A stretch of 64,000 bases of DNA from Escherichia coli DSM 30083 = JCM 1649 = ATCC 11775 (GTDB lineage: Bacteria > Pseudomonadota > Gammaproteobacteria > Enterobacterales > Enterobacteriaceae): assembly GCF_003697165.2 (NCBI RefSeq), contig NZ_CP033092.2:1860001-1924000 (forward strand), in the 5' to 3' direction. A program made the translations under genes and the position numbers. Below are positions 1 through 8,491 of this stretch, in pieces (within the stretch, counting starts at the first letter, position 1; every line of letters starts with the position of its first letter). Under the pieces are notes generated by a model that was not told the origin of the DNA, searched no databases, and was given only the letters and a program-made list of their open reading frames with translations.

Positions 1-1343
1 ATGCGTTCCTTCAGACCCAGGTTAAGATGAAGAAGCACTCTCTGCCTGACTGGGCTACAGTACACCGGGAACTGCGTAATAAATGCGTGACGCTGCAGCT
101 ACTCTGGGAAGAATACTGTGAGCGTAATCCAGGCGGTTTTTACAGCTATAACCATTACTGCCGGATGTACCGTGAATGGCTCAAAACCACTTCACCATCA
201 ATGCGTCAGGTACATAAAGCTGGCGAAAAACTTTTCGTTGATTACTGTGGACCTACCGTTGGCGTTACCGACCCTGAGACCGGAGAAATAAGAACTGCTC
301 AGGTCATCGTAGCTGTTCTCGGGGCATCAAGTTACACATGGGCAGAGGCCACCTGGTCTCAGCAGCTTGAAGACTGGGTGATGAGTCATGTTCGCTGCTT
401 CCAGTGGTTGGGTGGCGTTCCTGAACTTGTTGTTCCGGACAATCTGAAAAGCGCCACATCCAGGGCATGTAAGTATGATCCTGACGTTAACCCTACCTAC
501 CAGCAGATGCTTGAGCATTATAATGTCGCAGTTTTGCCTGCGCGGCCACGTAAACCGAAAGATAAAGCCAAAGCTGAAGTTGGCGTTCAGGTTGTTGAAC
601 GCTGGATCATGGCCCGAATCAGGCATGAGATCTTCTACAGCCTTGCATCGCTTAATCAGCGCATTCGGGAGTTGCTGGAAAGACTGAATAACAAAATAAT
701 GCAGAAGTTGGGTTATTCACGTGCAGAACTCTTCATCCAGCTTGATAAACCCGCACTGAAGCCTCTTCCTGAAGCCAGTTACAGTTACACCCTGGTGAAG
801 AAAGTCAGAGTTCATGCCGATTACCACGTGGAAATCGACAAACATTACTACTCGGTTCCATGTTCGCTGTTAGGCCAGCAACTGGAAGCATGGATCTCCG
901 GAGAACTGGTAAGACTCTTCAATCAGGGGCAGGAGGTTGCTGTGCACCCGCGCAAGCGTACTTATGGCTACAGTACCCGCAACGAGCACATGCCTGAAGC
1001 TCATCGACAGCATGCCACCTGGACGCCAGAGCGTCTTCTGGAATGGGCGGGGCACATAGGCAGTGAAACTCATAGTTATGTGCTTCATATACTGAACTCT
1101 CGTCCACATCCGGAACAAAGCTATCGCTTCTGCCTTGGACTCCTGAACCTTCATAAAAAATACAGTAAAGCCAGACTTAATGCAGCATGTGCAAGAGCTC
1201 TGAAAACAAAGGTATGGCGTCTGTCAGGTATTAAATCGATCCTGGAAAAAGGTCTGGATAAACAACCTGTTCAGGATCCAAAACCAGATCTGTTATCCAC
1301 GATGGAACACGAAAACGTACGCGGCAGTGAGTATTACCACTGA
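1..1343 (+). CDS. istA: IS21-family transposase IstA (5' end cut by window edge)
   Basis: IstA is the DDE recombinase that cuts and joins IS21 ends. The frame is open from the window edge; counting from the first internal ATG (base 27), 438 residues are visible. The retroviral-type integrase core is clear: Asp72 in VDYCGP, Asp138 in VVPDNL and Glu184 in KAKAEVG form the catalytic triad. The N-terminal helix-turn-helix lies mostly outside the window. The C-terminal beta-rich part and basic tail are complete. No frameshift is seen, so the gene may be active if its 5' end is whole. Confidence 0.92.
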   Translation, partial: AFLQTQVKMKKHSLPDWATVHRELRNKCVTLQLLWEEYCERNPGGFYSYNHYCRMYREWLKTTSPSMRQVHKAGEKLFVDYCGPTVGVTDPETGEIRTAQVIVAVLGASSYTWAEATWSQQLEDWVMSHVRCFQWLGGVPELVVPDNLKSATSRACKYDPDVNPTYQQMLEHYNVAVLPARPRKPKDKAKAEVGVQVVERWIMARIRHEIFYSLASLNQRIRELLERLNNKIMQKLGYSRAELFIQLDKPALKPLPEASYSYTLVKKVRVHADYHVEIDKHYYSVPCSLLGQQLEAWISGELVRLFNQGQEVAVHPRKRTYGYSTRNEHMPEAHRQHATWTPERLLEWAGHIGSETHSYVLHILNSRPHPEQSYRFCLGLLNLHKKYSKARLNAACARALKTKVWRLSGIKSILEKGLDKQPVQDPKPDLLSTMEHENVRGSEYYH

Positions 1344-1354
1344 TACGGGATCCA

Positions 1355-2104
1355 ATGATGAATCATCTTTACGAACAACTGACCGCACTTAAACTCACCG
1401 GCTTCCGTGATGCGCTTAAAAAGCAACTTGCTCAGCCGGGCACATACCAGGAGCTGGGCTTCGAAGAACGCCTGTCATTACTGACAGCAGAAGAACTAAC
1501 CTGCCGTGAAAACAGGAAGGCAGAGCGTCTGATCAAACATGCACGGTTCAGACTTAATGCTGAGTTATCAAAGCTGGATTATCGTAACAATAGAGGGCTG
1601 GACAGGGCCCTCATCCGTTCACTCAGTCAGGGAAACTGGTTAACCCTGAAACAAAATATTTTACTGACCGGGGCCACCGGCAGCGGTAAAACGTTCCTGG
1701 CATGTGCACTTGGTCATAATGCCTGCCGACAGGGATACAAGGTCTACTATTATCGCCTTAAAGCGCTGATGGAACAGTGCTATCAGGGGCATGCTGATGG
1801 AAGATACAGCAAACTTTTGACCAGGCTGAATAATAGCGATCTGCTGCTTCTGGATGACTGGGGGCTGGAACCTCTCTCATCAGAACAGCGTAGCGACCTG
1901 CTGGAAATAGTGGATCTGATGTACCAACGAGGCTCAATCATCGTAGTGAGCCAGTTGCCGGTGGAAAACTGGTACAAAATGATCGGAGACTCCACACATG
2001 CGGATGCCATCCTAGATCGACTGGTTCATGGCAGTATCAAGATCGAACTTAAAGGAGAATCAATGCGGAAAATACAATCACCGTTGACCGAAGGAGATCA
2101 GTGA
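1355..2104 (+). CDS. istB: IS21-family helper ATPase IstB
   Basis: IstB is the DnaC/DnaA-like AAA+ ATPase that selects target DNA and stimulates IstA. The 249-aa protein has a Walker A motif GATGSGKT (residues 106-113) and a Walker B LLLLDD (163-168). The N-terminal helical domain (about 1-80) is typical of the family. The gene follows istA after 11 bases and is surely co-transcribed and co-translated with it. It begins with two ATG codons; the first is used here, the second would remove one residue. Full length for the family. Confidence 0.93.
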   Translation: MMNHLYEQLTALKLTGFRDALKKQLAQPGTYQELGFEERLSLLTAEELTCRENRKAERLIKHARFRLNAELSKLDYRNNRGLDRALIRSLSQGNWLTLKQNILLTGATGSGKTFLACALGHNACRQGYKVYYYRLKALMEQCYQGHADGRYSKLLTRLNNSDLLLLDDWGLEPLSSEQRSDLLEIVDLMYQRGSIIVVSQLPVENWYKMIGDSTHADAILDRLVHGSIKIELKGESMRKIQSPLTEGDQ

Positions 2105-2157
2105 AGGTAATTTAAAAACGGTTCTGTGAAAGTGACACGAACCGATCTCCATCGATG

Positions 2158-4095
2158 TTACTCACCGATCTCCTTCACGGTAATACGCACTTTGCCATCT
2201 TTTGCATCTTTTAATATTTGCCACAAAGATTGATATTCATTCTGTATGCTGTTTTTTTGTATTTCAGTAATTATACTAAAATCATTTTTCGTTACTCTAC
2301 CTAGATAATAGTTTTTCTTAAATAGTTTGTCTTCTCTGCTTTTAGGAGATAGCTTAATAAGTTCATGAAAGAAATAAAGATTGTGAGTAAGGATTAATAC
2401 CTTCTTTGTTAATTCATTTTTTATAATGTGGTGATGAATAATTGATGCGATGTCGTAGACATAGTTTTGCGATAGACTAGATATTGGATCGTCAATAACA
2501 ATAAAAATATCCCTGCTATCGGTATCATTTTTATCGGTTTTACCTTTACAGCACTCTAAAAAATAAAGAAACGTTATTAGTGTTTTTTCACCTTCGCTAA
2601 GAGATCTATAAACATTTTGGTTTTTTGTATGCCCTGGTCGAGATATAATGTACATATCTTTTCTTTCTGCATGTTTTTCAATACAAAAACCAGAGATCCC
2701 TAGATTTTTTAAATGGGTGTTTATTGAGTCTATCGTAGAATCAATGTTAGATATTTTATCTCGCAATGCTTTTATTGTGAGATTATTTTCTTTTCCTTGT
2801 TGCTCAATATTATTTAATTCATCATGAACTTTCTTTTTGATATCAAAGAATTTTTCTTTGTGTTTGGATAAATTCTCTAAATCATCGCTGCAAAAAGCAT
2901 GGAGAGCCCCCCAAACTTGTTTTCCGATTTTATTCTCATACTCTTTGAGTTTTTTAACCTTATCATTTATGTCTCTTATTTTCTTGTTAACAGCGCCTAT
3001 GCTTTCCTGAACATGATTTTCTAGTTCTTTATCAATTTCTAATGTAACGCATGTTGATGGATTGTTGATCTTATCAATAATGTTTATTAAATTTTTTTCT
3101 GCAATGTTTTGCAATATTTTAATATTGGAAATAATGTTCTCTTTATCTTTCTCATTGATTAGTGCACATGATGATATATTGTTTTGTATTTCGTTAAAAT
3201 GATATATGGTATTTTTCTCATAAACTGACTTTATATCTGAGAGCTGTTTTACTTTCTTTGAATAACTTTCGTCAAATATTGATTTAAGGGCATTTAAAAA
3301 TTCGTGACTAATAGTTTTTTCCTGACAAAACGGACATGTAGAACCGTCTAAATAATGTTCTTTACCTTTTTTTACCCAGTCAAGATTATGAAGTTTATTA
3401 ATGGTTTCTGATAAATAGCTATTGCTTGTATCTATTATAGGTGTTGCTAATGTATTTACATCATCAATTGATGGGGTATATGGATGTAAAGGAGTTATTA
3501 ATGCGGTTTCATTGTTTCTATTTTCTAATAGTATAGAGTATTCTTTTGCTATATCATTTAAATTAATAAAGGTGATTGGTGAGGATGATTTTATCATCTC
3601 AAAAAAAGGTCTTTTATAGCCAACTTTACCTTTCATTAAGGTTTTTAGTACAGAGTTTCTGATTGGTTCTGTTTTTTTCCAGATCGATTCGATGTATTCA
3701 TTTTCTTTTTTTTCCATTTCTGCTTCTAATTTCAATAACACTCCTTTTTTTTGTCTATATTGCTCTGTGAGTTGCTGTTTAATTGCTTCTTTTTCAATTA
3801 ATTGTTTTTCAATATCTGCATTTTCTTTACTTAATGTAAAAACACCTTTTTGTTCCTGTGCATTATAGAAGTTATCTTCAATAAATTTAGTGTTGTAAAC
3901 AAGAGGTTTGTAATTGTCAAGAAGGGTACATTCACACTCGTTATAATCTGTGTGTGTAGAGTCGTAGAAATAATTTGAAATGGTAGATTTGCCACAACCA
4001 TTTTGGCCGTATAGTATGTTTACTCTTTTTTCAAGATTCAGTATTGTGAAGGCGTCTTTCTTATAACTGGTAACATTTTTTAATCTAAGTTCCAT
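2158..4095 (-). CDS. RloC/PrrC-like AAA ATPase, 3' end replaced by IS21
   Basis: This 645-aa protein belongs to the AAA_13 group of ABC-type ATPases that includes the anticodon nucleases PrrC and RloC. Visible motifs are Walker A GQNGCGKST (30-38), a long coiled coil interrupted by a CPFC zinc-hook-like turn (Cys254, Cys257), signature LSEGEKT (499-505), Walker B FIVIDDP (531-537) and a switch His in ILTHN (His571). PrrC and RloC carry a further C-terminal domain with the nuclease triad (R-x3-E and His). Here the reading frame runs into the IS21 end after about residue 639 and stops six codons later, so that domain is missing. The gene is very AT-rich, leftward, and sits where P2 has old/tin. 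Its start has a GAGG ribosome site. The ATPase is probably made but its effector is lost. Confidence 0.75.
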   Translation of the reverse strand: MELRLKNVTSYKKDAFTILNLEKRVNILYGQNGCGKSTISNYFYDSTHTDYNECECTLLDNYKPLVYNTKFIEDNFYNAQEQKGVFTLSKENADIEKQLIEKEAIKQQLTEQYRQKKGVLLKLEAEMEKKENEYIESIWKKTEPIRNSVLKTLMKGKVGYKRPFFEMIKSSSPITFINLNDIAKEYSILLENRNNETALITPLHPYTPSIDDVNTLATPIIDTSNSYLSETINKLHNLDWVKKGKEHYLDGSTCPFCQEKTISHEFLNALKSIFDESYSKKVKQLSDIKSVYEKNTIYHFNEIQNNISSCALINEKDKENIISNIKILQNIAEKNLINIIDKINNPSTCVTLEIDKELENHVQESIGAVNKKIRDINDKVKKLKEYENKIGKQVWGALHAFCSDDLENLSKHKEKFFDIKKKVHDELNNIEQQGKENNLTIKALRDKISNIDSTIDSINTHLKNLGISGFCIEKHAERKDMYIISRPGHTKNQNVYRSLSEGEKTLITFLYFLECCKGKTDKNDTDSRDIFIVIDDPISSLSQNYVYDIASIIHHHIIKNELTKKVLILTHNLYFFHELIKLSPKSREDKLFKKNYYLGRVTKNDFSIITEIQKNSIQNEYQSLWQILKDAKDGKVRITVKEIGE

Positions 4096-4410
4096 TTTTA
4101 TGCCTCATACGATAAAGCTTTTATTGTATGTAAAAAAGCAGCTTAATATAGCCACTTAGTGGTAAAGATCTACCTTAAGACTTTGATATGTTCAAGAGGC
4201 ATATAACGTAAGTGTTCGTTGAGCCAAATGTGTTTACGCTATGACGAGTTGGTCGTTTTTTGACAATCCTGTAGGAGCTATAGATAGGCGTATATTAAGT
4301 GCGTGTTTTTGCATGTGTCAGATACTATTCTTTTTGTCAGTTTCGGTCAGTGCTGATGTGATTTCAGTTTCATCATGCAACTGCATTAAAACCGCCCCAT
4401 GAAGCGGGCG
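4096..4410. promoter_or_regulatory. Upstream region of the ATPase gene with operator-like palindrome
   Basis: This AT-rich stretch between the ATPase start and cos has no gene. On the minus strand a TATATT hexamer (4145-4150) could be a -10 element, but no good -35 is visible. Directly beside it is a perfect 11-bp palindrome, CCACTTAGTGG (4152-4162), that could bind a repressor. The rest, up to about 4380, shows nothing I can name. Confidence 0.35.
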
Positions 4411-4429
4411 GGCGAGGCGGGGAAAGCAC
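4411..4429 (+). other. cos: P2 cos site, 19-base cohesive end
   Basis: The sequence GGCGAGGCGGGGAAAGCAC is the 19-base cohesive end of P2 as I know it. It lies between the old/tin position and gene Q, exactly where the P2 map has cos. Terminase (gpP and gpM) cuts here during packaging. Intact cos is consistent with packageable DNA. The following 170 bases to the Q stop codon are GC-rich, hold no gene and probably contain terminase-binding sequence. Confidence 0.9.
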
Positions 4430-4598
4430 TGCGCGCTGGCGGTGGTGCTGATTTTATTTTTTCAGCGTCTCAGCGCGTCGTGACGGCGCTTAGTCTGCCC
4501 GTTGAGGCGCTGGTGTGTCTGCGGGGTGTTTTGTGCGGTGGTGAGCGTGTGAGGGCGTGATGACGGGGTGTAAAAAAGCCGCCCGCAGGCGGCGATGT

Positions 4599-5633
4599 TC
4601 AGCCGTTGTCAGTGTCCAGTGAGTAGTTTTTAAAGCGGATGACCTCCTGACCGAGCCAGCCGTTTATTTCCCGAATCCTGTCCTGTAGCGGGATAAGTTC
4701 ATTGCGGACAAAGACCTTTGCCACTTTCTCAATATCACCCAGAGACCCGACGTTTTCCGGCTTGCCGCCCATCAACTGAAAGGGGATGCGGTGCGCATCC
4801 AGCAGGTCAACGGCGCTGGCTTTTTTGATATTAAAAAAATCGTCCTTCGTCGCCACTTCACTGAGCGGGATAATTTTAATGCCGTCGGCTTTCCCCTGTG
4901 GGGCATAGAGAAACAGGTTTTTAAAGTTATTGCGGCCTTTCGACTTCACCATGTTTTCGCGAAGCATTTCGATATCGTTGCGGTCCTGCACGGCATCGGT
5001 GACGTACATGATGTATCCGGCATGCGCGCCGTTTTCGTAATACTTGCGGCGGAACAGCGTGGCCGACTCATTCAGCCAGGCAGAGTTAAGGGCGCTGAGA
5101 TATTCCGGCAGGCCGTACAGCTCCTGATTAATATCCGGCTCCAGCAGGTGAAACACGGAACCGGGCGCGAAAGGTGTCGGCTCGTTGAAGGACGGCACCC
5201 ACCAGTAAACATCCTCCTCCACGCCACGGCGGGTATATTTTGCCGGTGAGGTTTCCAGTCTGATGATCTTACCGGTGGTGCTGTAACGCTTTTCCAGAAA
5301 CGCATTACCGAACACCAGAAAATCCAGCACAAAGCGGCTGAAATCCTGTTGCGAAAGCCACGGATGCGGGATAAATGTCGAGGCCAGAATATTGCGTTTA
5401 ACGTAAATCGGTGAGCTGTGATGCACGGCAGCACGCAGGCTTTTCGCCAGACCGGTAAAGCTGACCGGCGGCTCATACCATCTGCCGTTACTGATGCACT
5501 CGACGTAATCCAGAATGTCACGGCGGTCGAGTACCGGCACCGGCTCACCAAAGGTGAATGCCTCCATTTTCGGGGCGCTGGCGGTCATTTTTTTTGCCGC
5601 AGGTTGCGGTGTTTTCCCTTTTTTCTTGCTCAT
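4599..5633 (-). CDS. Q: P2 portal protein gpQ
   Basis: gpQ forms the dodecameric portal at the unique capsid vertex through which DNA is packaged and ejected. The 344-aa length equals P2 gpQ, and the sequence is that of the PBSX/P2 portal family throughout. The stop codon of P overlaps the start codon of Q, so the two are translationally coupled in the leftward PQ late operon. The start follows a lysine-rich N-terminus (MSKKKGKT) typical of P2 Q. Confidence 0.96.
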   Translation of the reverse strand: MSKKKGKTPQPAAKKMTASAPKMEAFTFGEPVPVLDRRDILDYVECISNGRWYEPPVSFTGLAKSLRAAVHHSSPIYVKRNILASTFIPHPWLSQQDFSRFVLDFLVFGNAFLEKRYSTTGKIIRLETSPAKYTRRGVEEDVYWWVPSFNEPTPFAPGSVFHLLEPDINQELYGLPEYLSALNSAWLNESATLFRRKYYENGAHAGYIMYVTDAVQDRNDIEMLRENMVKSKGRNNFKNLFLYAPQGKADGIKIIPLSEVATKDDFFNIKKASAVDLLDAHRIPFQLMGGKPENVGSLGDIEKVAKVFVRNELIPLQDRIREINGWLGQEVIRFKNYSLDTDNG

Positions 5634-7405
5634 CAGTAAAACTCCAGAATGGTGGATGTCAGCGGGGGGCTGATACCGGCGGTGAGTGGCTCATTTAACA
5701 GGGCGTGCATGGTCGCCCAGGCGAGGTCGGCATGGCTGGCTTCCTCGCTGCGGCTGGCCTCATAAGTGGCGCTGCGTCCGCTGCTGGTCATGGTCTTGCG
5801 GATAGCCATAAACGAGCTGGTGATGTCGGTGGCGCTGACGTCATATTCCAGACAGCCACGGCGGATGACGTCTTTTGCCTTGAGCACCATTGCGGTTTTC
5901 ATTTCCGGCGTGTAGCGGATATCGCGCGCGGCGGGATAGAACGAGCGCACGAGCTGGAACACGCCGACACCGAGGCCGGTGGCATCAATACCGATGTATT
6001 CGACGTTGTATTTTTCGGTGAGTTTGCGGATGGATTCCGCCTGAGTGGCAAAGTCCATGCCTTTCCACTGGTGACGCTCAAGTATTCTGAATTTGCCACC
6101 GGCCACCACCGGCGGTGCCAGTACCACGCATCCGGCGCTGTCGCCACGGTGTGACGGGTCGTAACCAATCCAGACCGGGCGGGAGCCGAACGGATTGGCG
6201 GCAAACGGCGCATAGTCTTCCCATTCTTCCAGCGTGTCGACCATGCAGCGTTGCAGCTCCTCGAACGGGAACACCGACGCCTTGTCGTCAACAAATTCAC
6301 ACATGAACAGGTTTTTAAAATCGTCGGCGCTGTTTTCGCGTTTGAGCTGTTCAATGTCGAACAGCGTGCAGCCACCTTTCAGGGCGTCCTCAATGGTGAC
6401 AATCTGCCGCCACTGGCCGTCCGCACAGAGAAGCCCACCGGCAAGGGCGTTATGACTGACGTCGATTTCCACGCGTTCGGCGGCGCTGGCGCGTCCCCGG
6501 TTGAACAGTTCACCTGACCAGAACGGGTAGGCGTCGTGCGCCAGCGTGGACGGGGTGGAGAAATAGGTCGAGCGCAGGTGACTCTGTGAGGCCATACCTG
6601 ATGCCACCTTACGCAGTACCTGAAAATTCGGGATCCAGAAAATCTCGTCGACGTACAGGTCGCCGTTATGGCTCTGTGCGGTGTTGGAGTTGGTGCCGAG
6701 AAAAATCAGTTTTGCGCCGTTATTGCCCAGGACAATCGGGTCACCGGTCAGGTCAACGTCAACCAGCCGGGCAAAGGCGATGATGTATTCGCGGAACACA
6801 TACGCCTGCGTTTTACTGGCCGACAGAAAAATCTGGTTATGGCCGGTTTTCAGGGCGCGCAGCAGCGCCTCGCGGGAAAAATAAAACGTCGCGCCAATCT
6901 GGCGGGATTTCAGGATATCGCGGATGCGGTGCTCAAGCCCGGCGCGATACCAGTGCAACTGATAGTCGAAAGACTGCTCAAAGAAAATCTGCTCCAGCTT
7001 TTCGATGGCCTCGTCACTGAAAAAATTTTTTTTCGGTTTGCGCCGCCCGCCTTTGTTGCGGTTAGCGACGTTCGGATTAAGGTCTGCCTCGTTGCCGGTC
7101 TGGCTGTAACGATTTACCCGTGCCAGTCGTTCAATCTGGCGTCCCAGCAGGTCAATTTCCTTGAAGTCACCGCCGGTTTTCTGCGGTTTGATGATGAGCT
7201 GGGTCAGCCGCGCTTCCAGGCTCATTTCGACACGGCTGATGGGGGCAACGTTGTCCCAGCCGTCGCGCTGTTTCCAGCTCTGCACTGTCGGGCGTTTCAT
7301 CTGCAACATGGCGGCAATCTGCGGCACGGAAAATCCCTGCCAGTACAGCAGCGCCGCCTGACGACGCGGGTCGTGTAAAAGAGTGGTGTCTGTGGTGATG
7401 GTCAT
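5633..7405 (-). CDS. P: P2 terminase large (ATPase/nuclease) subunit gpP
   Basis: gpP powers DNA packaging and cuts cos. The chosen start gives 590 aa, the P2 length; an in-frame start ten codons upstream gives MPCIHHGEVF and is unlikely. A helix-turn-helix-like segment (about 20-45) precedes the ATPase domain, with a Walker-B-like LYVDEIFW and a C-terminal RNase H-fold nuclease marked by GYDPSHRGDSAG and IDATGLGVG. It is the first gene of the leftward PQ operon and divergent from O. Confidence 0.96.
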   Translation of the reverse strand: MTITTDTTLLHDPRRQAALLYWQGFSVPQIAAMLQMKRPTVQSWKQRDGWDNVAPISRVEMSLEARLTQLIIKPQKTGGDFKEIDLLGRQIERLARVNRYSQTGNEADLNPNVANRNKGGRRKPKKNFFSDEAIEKLEQIFFEQSFDYQLHWYRAGLEHRIRDILKSRQIGATFYFSREALLRALKTGHNQIFLSASKTQAYVFREYIIAFARLVDVDLTGDPIVLGNNGAKLIFLGTNSNTAQSHNGDLYVDEIFWIPNFQVLRKVASGMASQSHLRSTYFSTPSTLAHDAYPFWSGELFNRGRASAAERVEIDVSHNALAGGLLCADGQWRQIVTIEDALKGGCTLFDIEQLKRENSADDFKNLFMCEFVDDKASVFPFEELQRCMVDTLEEWEDYAPFAANPFGSRPVWIGYDPSHRGDSAGCVVLAPPVVAGGKFRILERHQWKGMDFATQAESIRKLTEKYNVEYIGIDATGLGVGVFQLVRSFYPAARDIRYTPEMKTAMVLKAKDVIRRGCLEYDVSATDITSSFMAIRKTMTSSGRSATYEASRSEEASHADLAWATMHALLNEPLTAGISPPLTSTILEFY

Positions 7406-7473
7406 GAATACCTCGCCGTGATGAATACACGGCAAGGCTACTGAGTCGCGCCCTGCGATTCGCTAAGGTGCTG

Positions 7474-7492
7474 TTGTGTCAGTGATAAGCCA
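7474..7492. promoter_or_regulatory. Candidate Ogr-dependent late promoter site (PO/PP)
   Basis: The motif GTTGTGTCA (7473-7481) lies between the divergent P and O genes. It matches GTTGTNNCA, which I also find upstream of V and FI, the other places where P2 has Ogr-activated promoters. P2 late promoters need Ogr bound near -55. The exact -10 elements are not assigned. Confidence 0.4.
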
Positions 7493-7578
7493 TCCGGGAC
7501 TGATGGCGGAGGATGCGCATCGTCGGGAAACTGATGCCGACATGTGACTCCTCTAATCACTATTCAGGACTCCTGACA

Positions 7579-8433
7579 ATGGCAAAAAAAGTCTCAAAAT
7601 TCTTTCGTATCGGCGTTGAGGGTGACACCTGTGACGGGCGTGTCATCAGTGCGCAGGATATTCAGGAAATGGCTGAAACCTTTGACCCGCGTGTCTACGG
7701 TTGCCGCATTAACCTGGAACATCTGCGCGGCATCCTGCCTGACGGTATTTTTAAACGTTATGGCGATGTGGCCGAACTTAAGGCCGAAAAGATTGACGAT
7801 GATTCGGCGCTGAAAGGCAAATGGGCGCTGTTTGCGAAAATCACCCCGACCGATGACCTTATCGCGATGAACAAGGCCGCGCAGAAGGTCTACACCTCAA
7901 TGGAAATTCAGCCGAACTTTGCCAACACCGGCAAATGTTATCTGGTGGGTCTGGCCGTCACCGATGACCCGGCAAGCCTCGGCACGGAATACCTGGAATT
8001 CTGCCGCACGGCAAAACACAACCCCCTGAACCGCTTCAAATTAAGCCCTGAAAACCTGATTTCAGTGGCAACGCCTGTTGAGCTGGAATTTGAAGACCTG
8101 CCTGAAACAGTGTTCACCGTCCTGACCGAAAAGGTGAAGTCCATTTTTGGCCGCAAACAGGCCAGCGATGATGCCCGTCTGAATGACGTGCATGAAGCGG
8201 TGACCGCTGTTGCTGAACATGTGCAGGAAAAACTGAGCGCCACTGAGCAGCGCCTCGCTGAGATGGAAACCGCCTTTTCCGCACTTAAGCAGGAGGTGAC
8301 TGACAGGGCGGATGAAACCAGCCAGGCATTCACCCGCCTGAAAAACAGTCTCGACCACACCGAAAGTCTGACCCAGCAGCGCCGCAGCAAGGCCACCGGT
8401 GGTGGCGGTGACGCCCTGATGACGAACTGCTGA
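7579..8433 (+). CDS. O: P2 capsid scaffold and maturation protease gpO
   Basis: gpO guides procapsid assembly and cleaves gpN, gpL and itself. The start used gives 284 aa, the P2 length (MAKKVSKFF); the frame is open 22 codons further upstream but without support. The serine-protease triad reported for P2 gpO is in place: Asp19, His48 and Ser107. The C-terminal third (about 195-265) is the helical scaffolding segment. It is the first gene of the rightward ONMLXYK operon. Confidence 0.95.
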   Translation: MAKKVSKFFRIGVEGDTCDGRVISAQDIQEMAETFDPRVYGCRINLEHLRGILPDGIFKRYGDVAELKAEKIDDDSALKGKWALFAKITPTDDLIAMNKAAQKVYTSMEIQPNFANTGKCYLVGLAVTDDPASLGTEYLEFCRTAKHNPLNRFKLSPENLISVATPVELEFEDLPETVFTVLTEKVKSIFGRKQASDDARLNDVHEAVTAVAEHVQEKLSATEQRLAEMETAFSALKQEVTDRADETSQAFTRLKNSLDHTESLTQQRRSKATGGGGDALMTNC

Positions 8434-8491
8434 CCGGCGTCAGTCAGTCCGGGAAAACCTTCACGATTAACCCTTAATTTCAGGAAAAACT

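Larger units (their letters stand above)
1..2177 (+). mobile_element. IS21-family insertion sequence (left end outside window)
   Basis: The element carries istA and istB in the usual order, 11 bases apart. After istB the decamer ACCGATCTCC occurs at 2141-2150 and 2164-2173. An imperfect inverted copy of the terminal block overlaps the istB stop (about 2086-2110). Multiple short repeats near the ends are typical of IS21 elements. I place the right end at the CA at 2176-2177, because IS21 ends run TG...CA, but this is inferred. The element resembles ISEc12-type IS21 members. It interrupts the 3' end of the neighbouring ATPase gene. Confidence 0.75.

Noticed and set aside
1..2177. P2 early genes (A, orf91) at the left edge
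   Set aside because: The frames there are IS21 istA and istB; no P2 replication gene is visible in the window.
6668..7378. 236-codon frame opposite P2 gene P
   Set aside because: Shadow of the terminase gene; no ribosome site and low-complexity composition.
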